Part shown: positions 24,323 to 35,823 of the stretch, piece by piece
How the letters are laid out: each line of letters begins with the position of its first letter
How positions within the stretch are numbered: the first letter of the stretch is position 1
Assembly (NCBI GenBank): GCA_003508835.1
Contig: PUFA01000678.1
Location: 54,115-118,114, forward strand
Reading direction: 5' to 3'
Length of the DNA: 64,000 bases
Source: Eonycteris spelaea
Lineage: Eukaryota; Chordata; Mammalia; Chiroptera; Pteropodidae
The notes under the pieces: generated by a model
The model's database searches: none
What the model saw: the letters and a program-made list of their open reading frames with translations, nothing else
What the model was told of the DNA's origin: nothing
Position numbers and translations under genes: made by a program

Positions 24323-24649
24323 TGAAAAACACAATCTTTTAAGTACCATAATATGTCATCTCTGAAGAAGACTATTGAAGTAGAGATATGGAGTGCAGCA
24401 ATACAGCTAGTTAATCATGTGCCAGGTTTTGTACTTCATGGAATGTGGAAGATTTCCCATGGAAGTGGATCATTTTTATCCAGGAAATTATTGTATCATT
24501 TGACAAAAATTAAAACGTAATGAAATATATAAACAACGTTCAACTTGAGACCCTTTTAAAAAATAGTTAACTCAAACCTACCACCAGACAGTCATTTCAA
24601 CAGGTTGAAATGGGGCTTATCAGAATTCATCCTTGTGAACCATTGTGCT
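24323..24649. other. unassigned AT-rich DNA
   Basis: No feature recognised. Confidence 0.3.
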
Positions 24650-24765
24650 GGACTCTGAAGTCTTTGAGGGCAGGGACAAGGATCTTGTTTACCTTTGTGT
24701 CTTCAATGCCCAATACAGGGCCTATCATGAAACAGAAAATACTGGATATCAAGGAGAATTAGTTG
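24650..24765 (+). mobile_element. L2 LINE 3' end
   Basis: 'TTTGAGGGCAGGGACAAGGATC', 'TTGTTTACCTTTGTGTCTTC' and 'AATGCCCAATACAGGGCC' are the typical L2 3' end order. Confidence 0.75.
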
Positions 24766-24769
24766 TTGA

Positions 24770-25015
24770 CCAGCCACTTACCATTTGTATAATCGAGGTC
24801 AATCATATTCCCTGAGCCAGTTTCATTATTTCTAAAACACAGTCGGTTATTGGGTAATTATACAATTGGAAAAGATACAGATTTTTCCCTTATGAAACTT
24901 GCCATCTAATGTATGGAAGAACACATGAAATAATATTTATCCTATCTTGCTCACAGAACTGATGTGAAGGTCAAATGAGCTACTACATGTATTTTATACA
25001 TTATAAAATACAAAG
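24770..25015 (+). mobile_element. MIR SINE, interrupted
   Basis: The left part ('TGACCAGCCACTTACCATTTG', 'CCTGAGCCAGTTTCATTATTTC') and right part ('CAGAACTGATGTGAAGGTCAAATGAGC') are in MIR order, separated by about 100 bp of non-MIR sequence. Confidence 0.5.
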
Positions 25016-25599
25016 TTTTGCACTATAATTTTCATCATATAAAGTTGTTATCTGTCTGTTAGGTTTATTTTGATTGCAAATGATAGAAATCCAACTACAG
25101 CAAGAATATGGAGGAAATGAAGTATCAAAAGTATATAGGGTAATGCTCTGAATTAAGAAAGAAACTGCAAGGACAGGGCAGTTAGCTCTAGGAATCTAAG
25201 TTTTGTAAAGTAGGGTCTCAGTGTTATGGGTCCTTTTCTTTATTTTTCTCTCTCTTTTTTCTTCCGTCCTCTCTTCCATTGGCTTCTTTGAATATTAGCT
25301 TCCTTCTCTCAGGCTTTTCTACTTGGTGGAGAAAATAGCCTTTGGAACCCCTAGAGTCACGTCTTTTATAGTTCTTTGATATCCTCTGCAGTTACTTGAC
25401 TATAAGTAAGAGAGACACTTCACCACCACCACCTCTAGTAGAAAATTTCTGATGAAGGACTAATTACATGCAAGGATGACATTCTTATTACTAGGCCAAT
25501 CATTGGGATCATACATGATGCAGGCTAGGGCAAATTTCCCCCAAGTGGGCCTGGATTGAGAGAGAGTGTTTGAGCAAGAAAGACTTCACATGCAATTCA

Positions 25600-26200
25600 A
25601 AGTTAGAGTCAAAAGGAAAGTTTATTAGAGAAGGGGTAATATTCCATAGACAGAGTGTGGTCTCCTTTCAGAAGTAGAGAGTGAGAAAGCCCGAGAGTGA
25701 CCCAGGGGGACAGACACAAGGACAGAGAGAGATAGAGTAAAGGCACTGAGAGGGACCCTGGGGAATTCAGTTTATATATCATTCTTTAGTTTCTGTGAAT
25801 TAAGTTTAAAGACTTTGTTTACCCATTTTCCTTTGATAGTATCGACATACAGTATGAAAAGATAAGAGTGTGTGTAGGGTGGAAAGGTATGACTATGTAG
25901 CTTAAAAAGTCCTGTTGGCAATTCTCAGCCTTTTATCCATAGGTTCTCCATGGTTTTAGCCATAGGGAATGAATGATGTTATTTTGTGTAAAGCACCACT
26001 CAAAGACTCTGTTTCCCTAATGGCATGGAGAAATGGTTTGTTAGTGATCTCATCAGCAGCAACCTTCCTTTGTTCTGAAGGTTTTCTCAAGGTCTGGCTA
26101 TAGGACTGATCAGTTTATTGCAGTCTCTGAATATAGCTCGATTTAACATTTTCGTTCTCTTGCCTCCTCCCTACATTAGTACTGTTGGGTTGCTGTGATG
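25600..26200 (-). mobile_element. possible LTR element
   Basis: 'AGGAAAGTTTATTAGAGAAGG' near 25615 is an LTR-like antisense polyadenylation signal. It is followed by a purine-rich block and then 'CTCAAGGTCTGGCTATAGGAC', and stands out from the AT-rich flanks. Family and borders are not established. Confidence 0.35.
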
Positions 26201-26499
26201 GTCTCAGGCTGGGTCACATGTTCATTTTTATAAGAACCGAGGCTGGGCAAATATCCTGAGCAGACAAAAGCAATTACTTTAACAACATAGCCTCATATGT
26301 TTAATGCTTGATCTACTAAAAATACTAATTTACTTGAAGAATGGCTAAGATTGTCTCTGTTTCTCTTATTCTACAGTAATCATTGCAACAAGAGTGGGCT
26401 ACAGAACTGGGCAAAATAGCGTAGATAATAGAGAGCTTCATATATCCCCTCTTGTGACCACATCAAAGTTGAAATGGGAACAGGAAGCAAACAACAAGC

Positions 26500-28385
26500 A
26501 GAGTTGCCTGGCGGAGTGGGGGGGGGAGGGGGTCTAGTTGAAGAGACACACTACAATTAGGGAGAGAAGTAAGAAATCACCCTGCAATGGTTGGAAGTAA
26601 AAGGGGGTGAAGACACAGGCTGCCTGGTCCCCAGTGGCTGAGTGGGACAGAGGTATCAGCAGCTGCAGCTGGCTGCTGTGAAAGGTCCTCTTAAAGGGGC
26701 CGTGTCTGCAATCGGACTTTTGTAGGGATACCTGCTCACTCTGAGCACCAACGTCAGGTGGGCTGCTCAGGGGGCACCAGGAACTCACAGGGAAACTTTG
26801 AGTTGTCAGAGGGAGGGCCGGAGGTGAGTCTTTCTACTGGACAGAAGTGCTGGTGGTATCCATTGCTCCTCTGTTAAGCCCTCCCGACTCCCAGCATGCA
26901 GACACAGCACTGCCATAGCTGAGATTTCATCAAACTGGATAACAGAGATCACTTGGCCCAGAGGATTCCCTGAAACTCTACCTCCCCCAACTTGTGGACC
27001 TACCCAAGCCACCTCCAGCTCAAACTGGTGGCAGCTGACCTCAGTTTCTGACGTGACCTCTTGTAGCAAATATAAGAACAGCATCTGTAGATTCCTTGCT
27101 GAGTCTTAACAAGTGGTCTTGGAAGGGCATAGGCTGGGGCTGAACTTGGCCTGCAGCTAAACCCCTCTCAGGACTATGCCTACTGGACTATGCCTACAGG
27201 ACTGGACACCTACTACACAAAGCCATGCTAATGAGACTGGGAGACATAGGAGCTTTGCTTAGTACATAGAAACAGACACAGAAAGGCAGCCAAAATGGGA
27301 AGACAATGAAGCAGAAACCGTATGAGAGAACATAACAGAGATCCAGATATAATGGAATCAAGCAGTTTAACAGATGCAGAATTCAAAACACTTATTTATA
27401 AAGATGTTCAATGAAAATAACTGAAGTGTAGATGGACTCAGTGAGAACTTTAACAAAGGGATAAAAACATAAAAATTGAAAGGGAAACTATAAAAGGGAA
27501 CCAGTCGTAAATGAAGAATACATTATCTGAGATGAAGAGTATATTAGAGGGAATCAATAGAGTGGATGAAGAAGAAGATCAAGCCACTGAAACAGAGCAT
27601 AGGGAAGCCAAGGACGCCCAACCAGAACAGCAAGAAAAAGTAACCAAGAAAATAATAATAATTTAAGGAGCCTATTGGACAAAATTAAGAGTAACGTATC
27701 TGTGTTATAGGGGTACCTGAAGAGGGAGAACAAGAAGTTGAATATATATTTGAAGAAATAATGATGGAAAATTTCCCTAATCTGGTGAAGGATATCAGCA
27801 TAAACTCCAGGAAGCTCAGAGAATCCCCAAAAAACAGAACCCAAAGAGGCCCACACCAAGACACATCATAATTAAAATGCAAAAAGTTAAATACAATGAG
27901 ATAATTGCAAAAGCAGCAAAAGAAAAACAATTAGTTACCTACAAGTGGGCACCCATAAGACTGGCAGCTGATTTCTCAAAAGAAACTTTGCAGAACAGAA
28001 GGATTTGACACATAATATTCAAATTGATGAAAACCCAGGATCTACAACCAAGAATACTTTGTCCAGCAAAGCTATCATTTAGAGTCGAAGGACAATTAAA
28101 GATTTTTCCCAGACAAAATAAGCTAAAGGAATTCATCAGCACCAAGCCGGTATTACAAGAATTGTTGGAGAAACTTCTTTAAGAAGAAAAACGTGTATCA
28201 AAATCATGAAAAAAAAGGTAATAACTACATATCTATCAACAAATAGATCAAGCGAAAAAGGATTATATGCTCCAACCAACGGATAGGGTGGCTGAATGGA
28301 TAGGAAAACAAGACCCCTACATATGCTGCCTACAGGAGACTCACTTCAGATTAAAAGACACACAGAGTAAAAGGAAGGGGTTGAA
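26500..28385 (+). mobile_element. L1/HAL1-like element: 5' UTR, ORF1, start of ORF2
   Basis: A GC-rich 5' UTR (26500-27300, with a long G run at 26517-26535) leads into an ORF1 relic. Blocks 'TGGAAAATTTCCCTAATCTGG', 'ACACCAAGACACATCATAATT', 'GCTGATTTCTCAAAAGAAAC' and 'TACAAGAATTGTTGGAGAAAC' are the ordered C-terminal half of L1M/HAL1 ORF1. It is broken by stops and shifts. The beginning of ORF2 follows ('TACATATGCTGCCTACAGGAG'). At about 28385 the sequence jumps straight to the L1 3' end, so the reverse transcriptase body is missing. Confidence 0.75.
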
Positions 28386-28890
28386 AAAGATATTACCTTG
28401 ATGGACCTAGAGGGTATTATGCTGAATGAAGTAAGTCAGACAGAGAAAGACAAATACCAAATGATTTCACATACATGTGGAATCTATGAACAAAATAAGC
28501 AATAACAACAACAACAACAAAAAGAAACTAATATTACAGAGAATATCCTAAGGGATAATAGATGGGGGACGAGGGTTTGTGGGACAGTGAAAAAGGCAAA
28601 GGGATTAATACAAATGAATAGATACAAAATAGTCAAGGAGATATAAAGTGTAGTGTAAGGAAAAATAATCAACAGTGTTGTAAAAAATATGTAAGGGGAA
28701 AAAAGGGTATTAGATTTAGTGGGGTGACCACTTCATAGTTATATAGATCTCTAATCACTATGCTGTACAATTAAAACTAATATATTATTGTATGCCAACT
28801 ATAATTGAAAAAAATCTCATTGAATTGTATGATATAACTATGAGCAACTAATTGTCTATTATACTTCAATAAAGCTGAGAGAAAAAAAAG
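28386..28890 (+). mobile_element. 3' end of the same L1/HAL1-like element
   Basis: End of ORF2 ('GCTGAATGAAGTAAGTCAGAC', 'CAAATGATTTCACATACATGTG') then 3' UTR with (AAC)n near 28502-28521 and a polyadenylation signal CAATAAAG before the A-rich end at 28881-28890. Confidence 0.75.
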
Positions 28891-28986
28891 AAGTGTCTAC
28901 AAATATACATCCTGATGAGTAAATAAATGAATTTACAGAAAAGTGAGGGAGAAAAAGTTTTCAATGAATCAAGATATCACATCATA

Positions 28987-29381
28987 AGATGGTATCCAAC
29001 TTACAATGGTTTGACTTATGATTTTTCAATTTTATGATTGTGCAAAAGTGATAGGCATTCACTGTTTTTTGTACTTTGAATTTTGAATTTTGATCTTTTC
29101 TCAGTGTTTGCAATATGCATTACAGTATTCTTCTATTATGCTGGCCAGCAACAACTAGCCACAGCTCCCAGTGAACACATGATCGTGAGTGTATTGTGTT
29201 GCCTGCTGTTTTTTGGATATTGTGTTCGTGTTTAAGGTACAATAGGCTAAGCTGTGATGTTTGGTAGGTTGAGTGTATTAAATGCATTTTTGACTTACAA
29301 TATGTTCGATTTATGATATTTTCAACTTACAATGAGTAAAAGGTCATGACTGTAACCTCATCATAAGTGGAGGAGCATCTG
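28987..29381 (+). mobile_element. Tigger/MER2-like DNA transposon
   Basis: A non-autonomous TcMar-Tigger element of about 395 bp. The left end is 'ATGGTATCCAACTTACAATGG' and the right end 'GTAACCTCATCATAAGTGG' plus 'AGGAGCATCTG'. The interior 'TAGGCTAAGCTGTGATGTTTGG' and 'GTGTATTAAATGCATTTTTGAC' is diagnostic of MER2-type elements. It has no coding capacity. Confidence 0.8.
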
Positions 29382-29635
29382 CATTATCATTTACTGTATT
29401 ATATAAAATTATTACACCAAAAAATAGATTTTTGCAATTTGCAAGATTATGTCAATTTTCATGTGTTGCTATTATCCTTATTATGTTTTATATGTAATTA
29501 AATATTTTAAAGAAACATTAATATATTAGTATCTTTAACTATACTTCTCCCCTTGCTTTTTGAACAAGGCACCCCACATTTTTATTTTGCCCTAGGCACT
29601 GCAAATTATGTAACCCACTCTTTTTTTTGTTTATT
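29382..29635. other. unassigned AT-rich DNA
   Basis: AT-rich spacer between the Tigger element and the antisense L1, with no recognisable feature. Confidence 0.3.
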
Positions 29636-30160
29636 TCAGCTTTATTTATGTATTTATGTATTTATTTATTTATTTTCCCAGCTTTATTGAGTATAGCTAT
29701 TAGTTGCTCATATTTACATTGTTCAATTCAATGAATTTTTTTCCAATTATAGTTAGCACACAATAATATATTAGTTTTAGTTGCACAGTATAGTGATTAG
29801 AGATCTATATATCTCATGAAGCGGTCACCTCACTAAATCTAGTACCCCTCTTCTCCCTTACATATTTTTACAACATTGTTGACTATTTTCCTTAAGCTAC
29901 ACTTTATATTCCCAAACCCATTTTCCCCATCTAGTACCCTCAAAATATTCTCTGTAATATGAATTTGTTTCCATTTTTGTTGTTTACTTTGTTCTTTAGA
30001 TTCCACATGTACGTGAAATCATGTGGTATTTGTCTTTCTCTGTCTGACTTCATGCAGCACAGTACCTCTAGGTTCATCAAAGCGATATATTTTTCCATCC
30101 CTTCCTTTCAGTGTGTCTTTTAATCTGAAGTGAGTTTCATGTAGGCAGCATATGTAGGGG
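29636..30160 (-). mobile_element. L1 fragment: 3' end, then ORF2 piece
   Basis: Antisense 3' UTR ('CCAGCTTTATTGAGTATAGC', 'TTAGCACACAATAATATATTAG', 'CCTCATGAAGCGGTCACC'-type sequence) and antisense ORF2 end (to about 30082). It is followed by an antisense piece of N-terminal ORF2 ('TGTCTTTTAATCTGAAGTGAG', 'CATGTAGGCAGCATATGTAGG') to about 30160. The two pieces are not adjacent in L1, so this copy also lacks the middle of ORF2. A (TTTA)n-like run lies at 29641-29674. Confidence 0.7.
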
Positions 30161-31212
30161 CTCCCCAGGTCAGGGTTCCAGCACTGGGAAGAGAAATCTT
30201 CACAACCTCTAGCTGTGAAAACTCGCAGAGATTGTGGATGAGTGAGACAGAAAGCTGAGGGTATCACAGACTTATTTCTTAAAGAGCCCACAAGCGGACT
30301 TACTTGGTGACGGACTCACTTGCTCTGAGCTTCAATTCTAGGGCAACTGCTCGAGGAGTGCCAGGGACATACAGAAAGGAACTGACTTGTCTGGCTTCAG
30401 GGCAACACTTGGAGGGTGGCTTTCTCTCAGACAGAAGTGCTGGCAGTATTCATTGCTCCTTTGTTAGGCCCTCTCCGTTCTTGGTGTGAAAATGCAAGTA
30501 GTCACTATATCTGAGCCTCCATCAACCTGGCTAACACAGATCACCCTGCTATGGTGATTTCCTGAGACCTTGCCTCTCCGACTTTCCGCCCCACCTGAAC
30601 TGCTTCTAGTGTTTTTTTTTATCATACAAATGGCCCATGCTGTGGATTTTCCTAAAATCTCTCAAAGTTTCACAAAACCCAAAAAGCAGCATCTAGTCTC
30701 AGTGTCCTCCCATACCTTGCTGAGCAAAGAGAAAAGTAGTCTGCTGCCTAAAATGAAATTCCCATAGAAATGTCAGAGGATTTCTCAACAGAAACTTTGC
30801 CGGCCAGAAGGGACTGGCATAAAATATTTGAGGTGATGAAAGGCAAGGACCTACTACAAAGGTTACTCCACGCAGCAAGACTGACATTTGGAATCGAGAA
30901 CAGATGGATAGCTTCCCAGATAAAAAAAAATCTAAGGTTCATCACCACAAGCCAGTATTATAAGAGATATTGGAGGGACTTCTTTAAGAAAAAAAATGTA
31001 TAAAAAATTAATGGTAAAATGGCAATAACGATGTATCTGTCAACAAGTACTTCAAATGAAAAAGAATTGAATGCTCCAGTCAAAAGATGAGGTGGCTGAA
31101 TGGATGAAAACATAGGAATCTTACATGTGCTATGTGCAGGGGACTCACTTAAGATCAAAGGACACACAGATGAAGGGAGGGATAGAAAAAGATGTTTCAT
31201 TAAAATAGAAAT

Positions 31213-31230
31213 GAATATATATATATATAT
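31213..31230. repeat. (AT)9 microsatellite
   Basis: Pure AT dinucleotide run inside the L1/HAL1-like element, directly next to the duplicated 53-bp segment. Confidence 0.9.
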
Positions 31231-31283
31231 GGTAGCAATCCTTATACCAGGCAAAATGAACTTTGAAACAAAGACTATAACAA
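31231..31283 (+). repeat. source copy of 53-bp duplicated segment
   Basis: L1 ORF2 sequence from GGTAGCAATCC to CTATAACAA. The same 53 bases occur without mismatch at 31889-31941. Position within the ORF2 order shows that this is the original copy. Confidence 0.9.
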
Positions 31284-31493
31284 GAGAAAAAGAGGGACCC
31301 ATTAATTTCACTTCTGGGTATTTGTTCGAAGAAACCCAAAATACTGCTTTGAAGGGACATGTGCATCCATATGTTCACTGAAACATTATTTGCAGTAGCC
31401 AGGATGTGGAAGTTGCCTGGGAGTCCATCAATGGATGAATGGGTAAATCAGAGGTGGTATACATACATATACAATGAAATATTACTCAGCCAT

Positions 31494-31497
31494 AAAA

Positions 31498-31532
<35 letters not shown>

Positions 31533-31534
31533 GA
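31494..31534. repeat. (AAAT)n microsatellite
   Basis: A run of about ten AAAT units within the ORF2 3' part of the L1/HAL1-like element. Confidence 0.9.
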
Positions 31535-31642
31535 AAATCTTTCCATCTGCAACAATATGGATAAACCTGTTCAGGTAATATGCTGAGTGGAGTAAGTCAG
31601 ACAGAAAGACAAATGCAATCTGATTTCACTTACGTGTGGAAT

Positions 31643-32075
31643 CTATGGAATAAATAAACAAAACAGAAAAAAATTCATAGATACAGAGAATACTTTGAGG
31701 TTACCAGAATGGGAGAGGGTTTTGGATGTGGGTAAAAGAGGGGAAGGGATTGTGAAGTACAAATTGGAAGTTACAAAATAGTTGTGAGGATGTAAAGTAT
31801 AGCATAAGGAATATAGTTAACTATATTGTAATAACTGTATAATGTCAAATAGGTACTAGATTTATCAGGCTGATAAATCACTATAAAGGGTAGCAATCCT
31901 TATACCAGGCAAAATGAACTTTGAAACAAAGACTATAACAATTTATCAGGCTGATAAATCACATTATACAGGCTGATCACTGTATAAGTTATATAAATGT
32001 CTTATTTCTATGTTATACACCTGAAGCTAATATAATATCATGTTCTAACTATAACTAAAAAATACAAAAATATGT
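31643..32075 (+). mobile_element. 3' UTR of L1/HAL1-like element 2
   Basis: Sense 3' UTR ('ACAGAGAATACTTTGAGGTTACC', 'ATATTGTAATAACTGTATAATG', 'TATACACCTGAAGCTAATATAA') ending in an A-rich tail. It carries an inserted identical copy of upstream ORF2 sequence, annotated separately at 31889-31941. Confidence 0.75.
31861..31961 (+). repeat. 53-bp templated insertion with 20-bp flanking repeats
   Basis: A 20-bp direct repeat starting TTTATCAGGCTGATAAATC occurs at 31861-31880 and 31942-31961. Between the copies are CTATAAAG-type filler and an exact 53-bp copy of 31231-31283. The direct repeat contains the palindrome TTTATCAG-G-CTGATAAA. The layout is that of a target duplicated around a patch copied from 660 bp upstream. 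Confidence 0.9.
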
Positions 32076-32864
32076 TTTAAAAAATTTCTTGACTTCCAAA
32101 TACCTTTCATATGTCTTGGAACACATCTTCAAGAAAACTTTGGAAACACTATATAATTTTTTTAGTGCAAGGGTTCTTAACTGGAGTATGAATTTTTAAC
32201 TGAAAGTCCTATGTAACCTTTATCTAATTTCTCCCAATGGTAATTCCTTGCAAAACTATAGAACAATATCATAGCCAAGATATTAACATTATACAATTTA
32301 CTGATCGTATTCATATTTCTCTAATTTTGCACTCATGTGAATATGTATGTATGTGTGTCAAGTTATAAACAATTTTATCACCTGTGTAGGTTCAATTATC
32401 TTGTGTCCATGAATTTTTATGAGAAAATTATTATTTTCTTGTTTCCACTACTCTGTTACTGAAATTTAGCACTTCCTTCAATTATCAAGGTAAATAAAAA
32501 GAACTCCACAGCTGTATTAGAAGTATCAGACACTCTATCATCAATAGAAATCACAGTTAGTCCTTCCAGATATCTCAAAATATCATGCTCATCACCTCTG
32601 CAATATTAGAATAGTTTTTAAAACCTGTCAATAGATCTTAAAGCTTTAATGAAGGTATATTTTACTATATCACAATATTTTGATAACTATATTTTGATAC
32701 ATTTAGTTACTTTGTAATCTAGGTATTTTCTTTATTTAAAAATATTATTTTGAGAACAGTTTCATAAGCTTCACCAAACTGTCAAAAGGGTCTGTGGCAC
32801 AAAATAAAAAATGGTTAAGTCCTTCTAGTGTAGTGGAGTAAAAACACTGAAAAGATAGAATAGT
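32076..32864. other. unassigned AT-rich DNA
   Basis: No gene or recognisable repeat. Confidence 0.35.
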
Positions 32865-33000
32865 TGCTTTGATTTCCAGCTCTGCTACTTATTACCTACA
32901 TAGCCTAGACAAATATGCAAACTCTGAGACTTAGTTTTCTCAAACAGTAAAATGGAAGTGAGACTAATTGATTGTAATGGTTCCCTTATATCACTAAACC
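32865..33000 (+). mobile_element. MIR SINE fragment
   Basis: MIR order: 'TCCAGCTCTGCTACTTATTACC', 'TAGTTTTCTCAAACAGTAAAATGG'. Confidence 0.65.
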
Positions 33001-34219
33001 TCTAAAAATCTGTTATACAAAAGCACATAAGTCATCTTTCTTTTTACCATTTTCTGAACTAGTTCAGATTCTATAAGAATATATATATATATTTTGAATT
33101 TTAAATGATATATGGATAACTTGGAGATTTTTTTCAGAAAATAGCTTCAGACCATTCATTTATTAAAAATAATCTACTAACATTCCACACACATTAGGAC
33201 TGTGTACCTGGAGTTTTGGGTGCACCTACAAAGATTAACGAGATTAATTTAATTAATAATTAATTGTTTTTTTTTTTTTTTGTTAACAGTGGACAAAATC
33301 AATCTAGGAAGAAACTGTTATGTAGGGATTCAGAACTATCTACCCTGAGATCTGCCTCTGTGGTAAGTGGATTATTTTGCACTAAAGACAACCGAGACCT
33401 TGCATGCTCAAGAGAAACTTCTGGCCCCTTTAACTATCTAGAAGAATTTAAATTAGGAGCCTAGCCCATAATAAGAGTTATCACCAGAAATAACTTTTTT
33501 ATGTCCTATTTATAGGGCAAAGAGATTTTACATAAAAGAATTTGATATAAATGATGCTCTTAGGGCCTTGTATGCTATGCTAATGAGATTCAAATGTATC
33601 ATATAGTCAATGGGGAGCCAGGGAAAGAGTTTATGGTAGGGGAATTAACATGGTTCTGTTTACATTTAGCTCAAATCACTGGTGGTGGGTATAGGAGAAG
33701 GTGAAATTGTAGGCAGGAAGATAGAATGAAAGCTACAGAAAATCAATTGTGAAGATAAGTAACATGAATTAGGCTTATTTCTCTTGGAGAATGGATGGCT
33801 AAGGGTTATTTTGTTGTAGTCTTCCAATATAAGATTTATAATGTAAAAAGATGTTGTCTAGTGTCTGACTACCAAGAAGTGGAAAAGGGAAAAGATAATA
33901 AAAATGGAGAAGCTTGAGTTGGTTACCAAGTAAACTTTATTGATTATCTGGGTGATGATTCATATATTAAAGTCTTAACCTCTAGATATATTCAAAAGAA
34001 TGAAATTAGTGGCTGTTTTATGACAGGCAGATAATAAAAGTCAGAGAGATGTATATGTAGGACTACTGACATTGTTTTCTTTAAAAACTTGGTGACAACT
34101 ATTATATGAATGCAAGATTTAGCTTGTAGGCTGCCAGTTTGTATGAACTGTGGTTTAGTCATTCACCTAGTTTTAGGAAGGGGTCTAAACTAGTTAGATG
34201 ATCTCAGGAGGTCCCATTG
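33001..34219. other. unassigned AT-rich DNA
   Basis: Contains a T15 run at about 33266-33281 and a TATATATATA run near 33081. I see no SINE body next to the T run and no gene. Confidence 0.35.
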
Positions 34220-34370
34220 TGAGAAGATGATCAACCAAATAGCACGCATTTACTAAATCACATTTACTAAGTTCTAGATAAAAACCAGAGATTTATCATG
34301 CAGTTCTTGGTTTCTAGGAGCTGATCATCTTGTTTAGGAAACAGGGAATATGGGTGGGAAACTAACAATA
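34220..34370 (-). mobile_element. L2 LINE fragment (degenerate)
   Basis: Weak antisense L2 order: 'GCATTTACTAAATCACATTTAC', 'TTCTAGATAAAAACCAGAG', 'TTTCTAGGAGCTGATCATC'. Confidence 0.35.
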
Positions 34371-35404
34371 TAAAGGAGGATATCAGTTCAAAAATAACTT
34401 ATTATTAGCCCATAAATTTCTGTTGAGTTCTATTAGGTGACATACCACATTTAAAAATCTATGTATTACTGGAAGTTGCCCTATGAGGTCGTTTCCGAGA
34501 AACTCAAGTAAATAGAAATAAATACATTTTAGTATGTTTTTTTCTGCCTTACAGTTAAACCTGACTATCTAGTCTTGATATGTAAAAGGATAAAAGGTTT
34601 AGAAATGGATAATAATGCCACAAATTCTACTTGATAATTCAATATTTAAATTAACGTTTATTCCAAATATTATTCAGTTTAAGTACAAATAGTTTACATA
34701 TGTATCAGTATAAATATGTCTAGAATAAATAATAGCTAATAATTTGTTTATTGTTCTAAAATGAGCATTTATAATTGTTTATATTAATCCATGCTGAGAG
34801 GCAGGGTAGCATATAAAAAGAACTGGACCAAGAATTAAGAATTTTTTTCAGTTTTAATTCTTCCCCTAATTAGTACTATGATTGCCCTGCTTAAAATACT
34901 ATTGTAGTAATACCAATATATTCTTTCCAAGGCATAACAAATTGGATAAAATCATCACTATTCTAGGCCCAACAAAATATTGAGGTTTGAAAACCAAATA
35001 GAAATCATGATAAATGCAAAATAACACTGATGAATGACCTAAACAAAGTGCTAACTAGAATTCAACTACAAAGAATGTTTGACATGATAAGTAATATGGC
35101 ATTTGGGTCAGTAAAATGTTGGGATTATATGGAAAAATTGTGGGAGAAGTTCACAATAACGTAGAAGAACTTGATTCCTCTTTCACATAGAAAGCAGAGC
35201 TTTAGAGGTGAGATATACAAACCCCTTAAGTATAACAATTTCATAAAAGGGCCACAAAAACAAAGAAGAAAGGAAATTGTATGAAAACATTTATCAAGTA
35301 CCTATTATTTGTGAAAACATTTACAATCCATTTTCACAAGTTCTTTCTTTATCCTATGAAGAAAGTAATACAGAACAATGTTTCCTCTTGGCATGTCACT
35401 TTAT
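34371..35404. other. unassigned AT-rich DNA
   Basis: No gene or nameable repeat. 35277-35459 contains a short frame without family resemblance. Confidence 0.35.
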
Positions 35405-35590
35405 TCACCTGGCACAGTTGTTAAAAATACAGATTCCCTGCCATCACTTTACACCCTAAATGATAACCAGAAGGAGAGAGCCTGATTTTATTTTCTTTAT
35501 AGCACTTGCCATAAATCTGTATCTTCTATATGTGGCCCAGATAATTCTTATGATCAGGCAATTTTAGAAAATACTGCTGTAGACTCTTAA
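35405..35590 (+). mobile_element. MER5A-like element, disrupted
   Basis: 'GTTGTTAAAAATACAGATTCC' on the left and 'GATCAGGCAATTTTAGAAAATAC' on the right are MER5A-like. The middle has been replaced or diverged beyond recognition. Confidence 0.4.
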
Positions 35591-35782
35591 TGTTCACAAA
35601 GGACATACCCAGAGACATTTGGAAATTCTAAATATTGCAAATACCACTTAATAATCATTATGCTTTCCCACATAAGAGTTCTATTTTGCTGGCTAAGAAT
35701 CACTACTTTCTTAGATCTTCTCATTTTCTCTTTCTCTTCATTTCTATCACCAACACTAGCAGTTGGAAATTTGGGGTTAATT

Positions 35783-35785
<3 letters not shown>

Positions 35786-35817
<32 letters not shown>
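35786..35817. repeat. (CA)16 microsatellite
   Basis: Sixteen uninterrupted CA units, likely length-variable. It explains the His-Thr runs in two overlapping incidental frames. Confidence 0.95.

Positions 35818-35823
<6 letters not shown>

Larger units (their letters stand above)
30165..31642 (+). mobile_element. L1/HAL1-like element 2: 5' UTR to ORF2 end
   Basis: A 5' UTR related to the one at 26500 (shared 'AGACAGAAGTGCTGG(C/T)AG' and 'CATTGCTCCT(C/T)TGTTA') leads to an ORF1 C-terminal relic ('GATTTCTCAACAGAAACTTTGCC' near 30781, 'GGAGGGACTTCTTTAAGAA' near 30972). A short ORF2 start (about 31085-31200) then joins later ORF2 sequence ('CACTTCTGGGTATTTG', 'CAATGGATGAATGGGTAAA', 'TATTACTCAGCCATAAA'). 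Most of the polymerase region is absent. Frames up to 117 codons on both strands here are fragments of this relic. Confidence 0.7.

Noticed and set aside
30958..31381. Overlapping 117-, 93- and 77-codon frames
   Set aside because: All lie inside the L1/HAL1-like element and its AT microsatellite; they are fragments or shadows.
33266..33281. T15 run as the tail of an antisense SINE
   Set aside because: The sequence to its right has no SINE body, tRNA-like boxes or flanking duplication.
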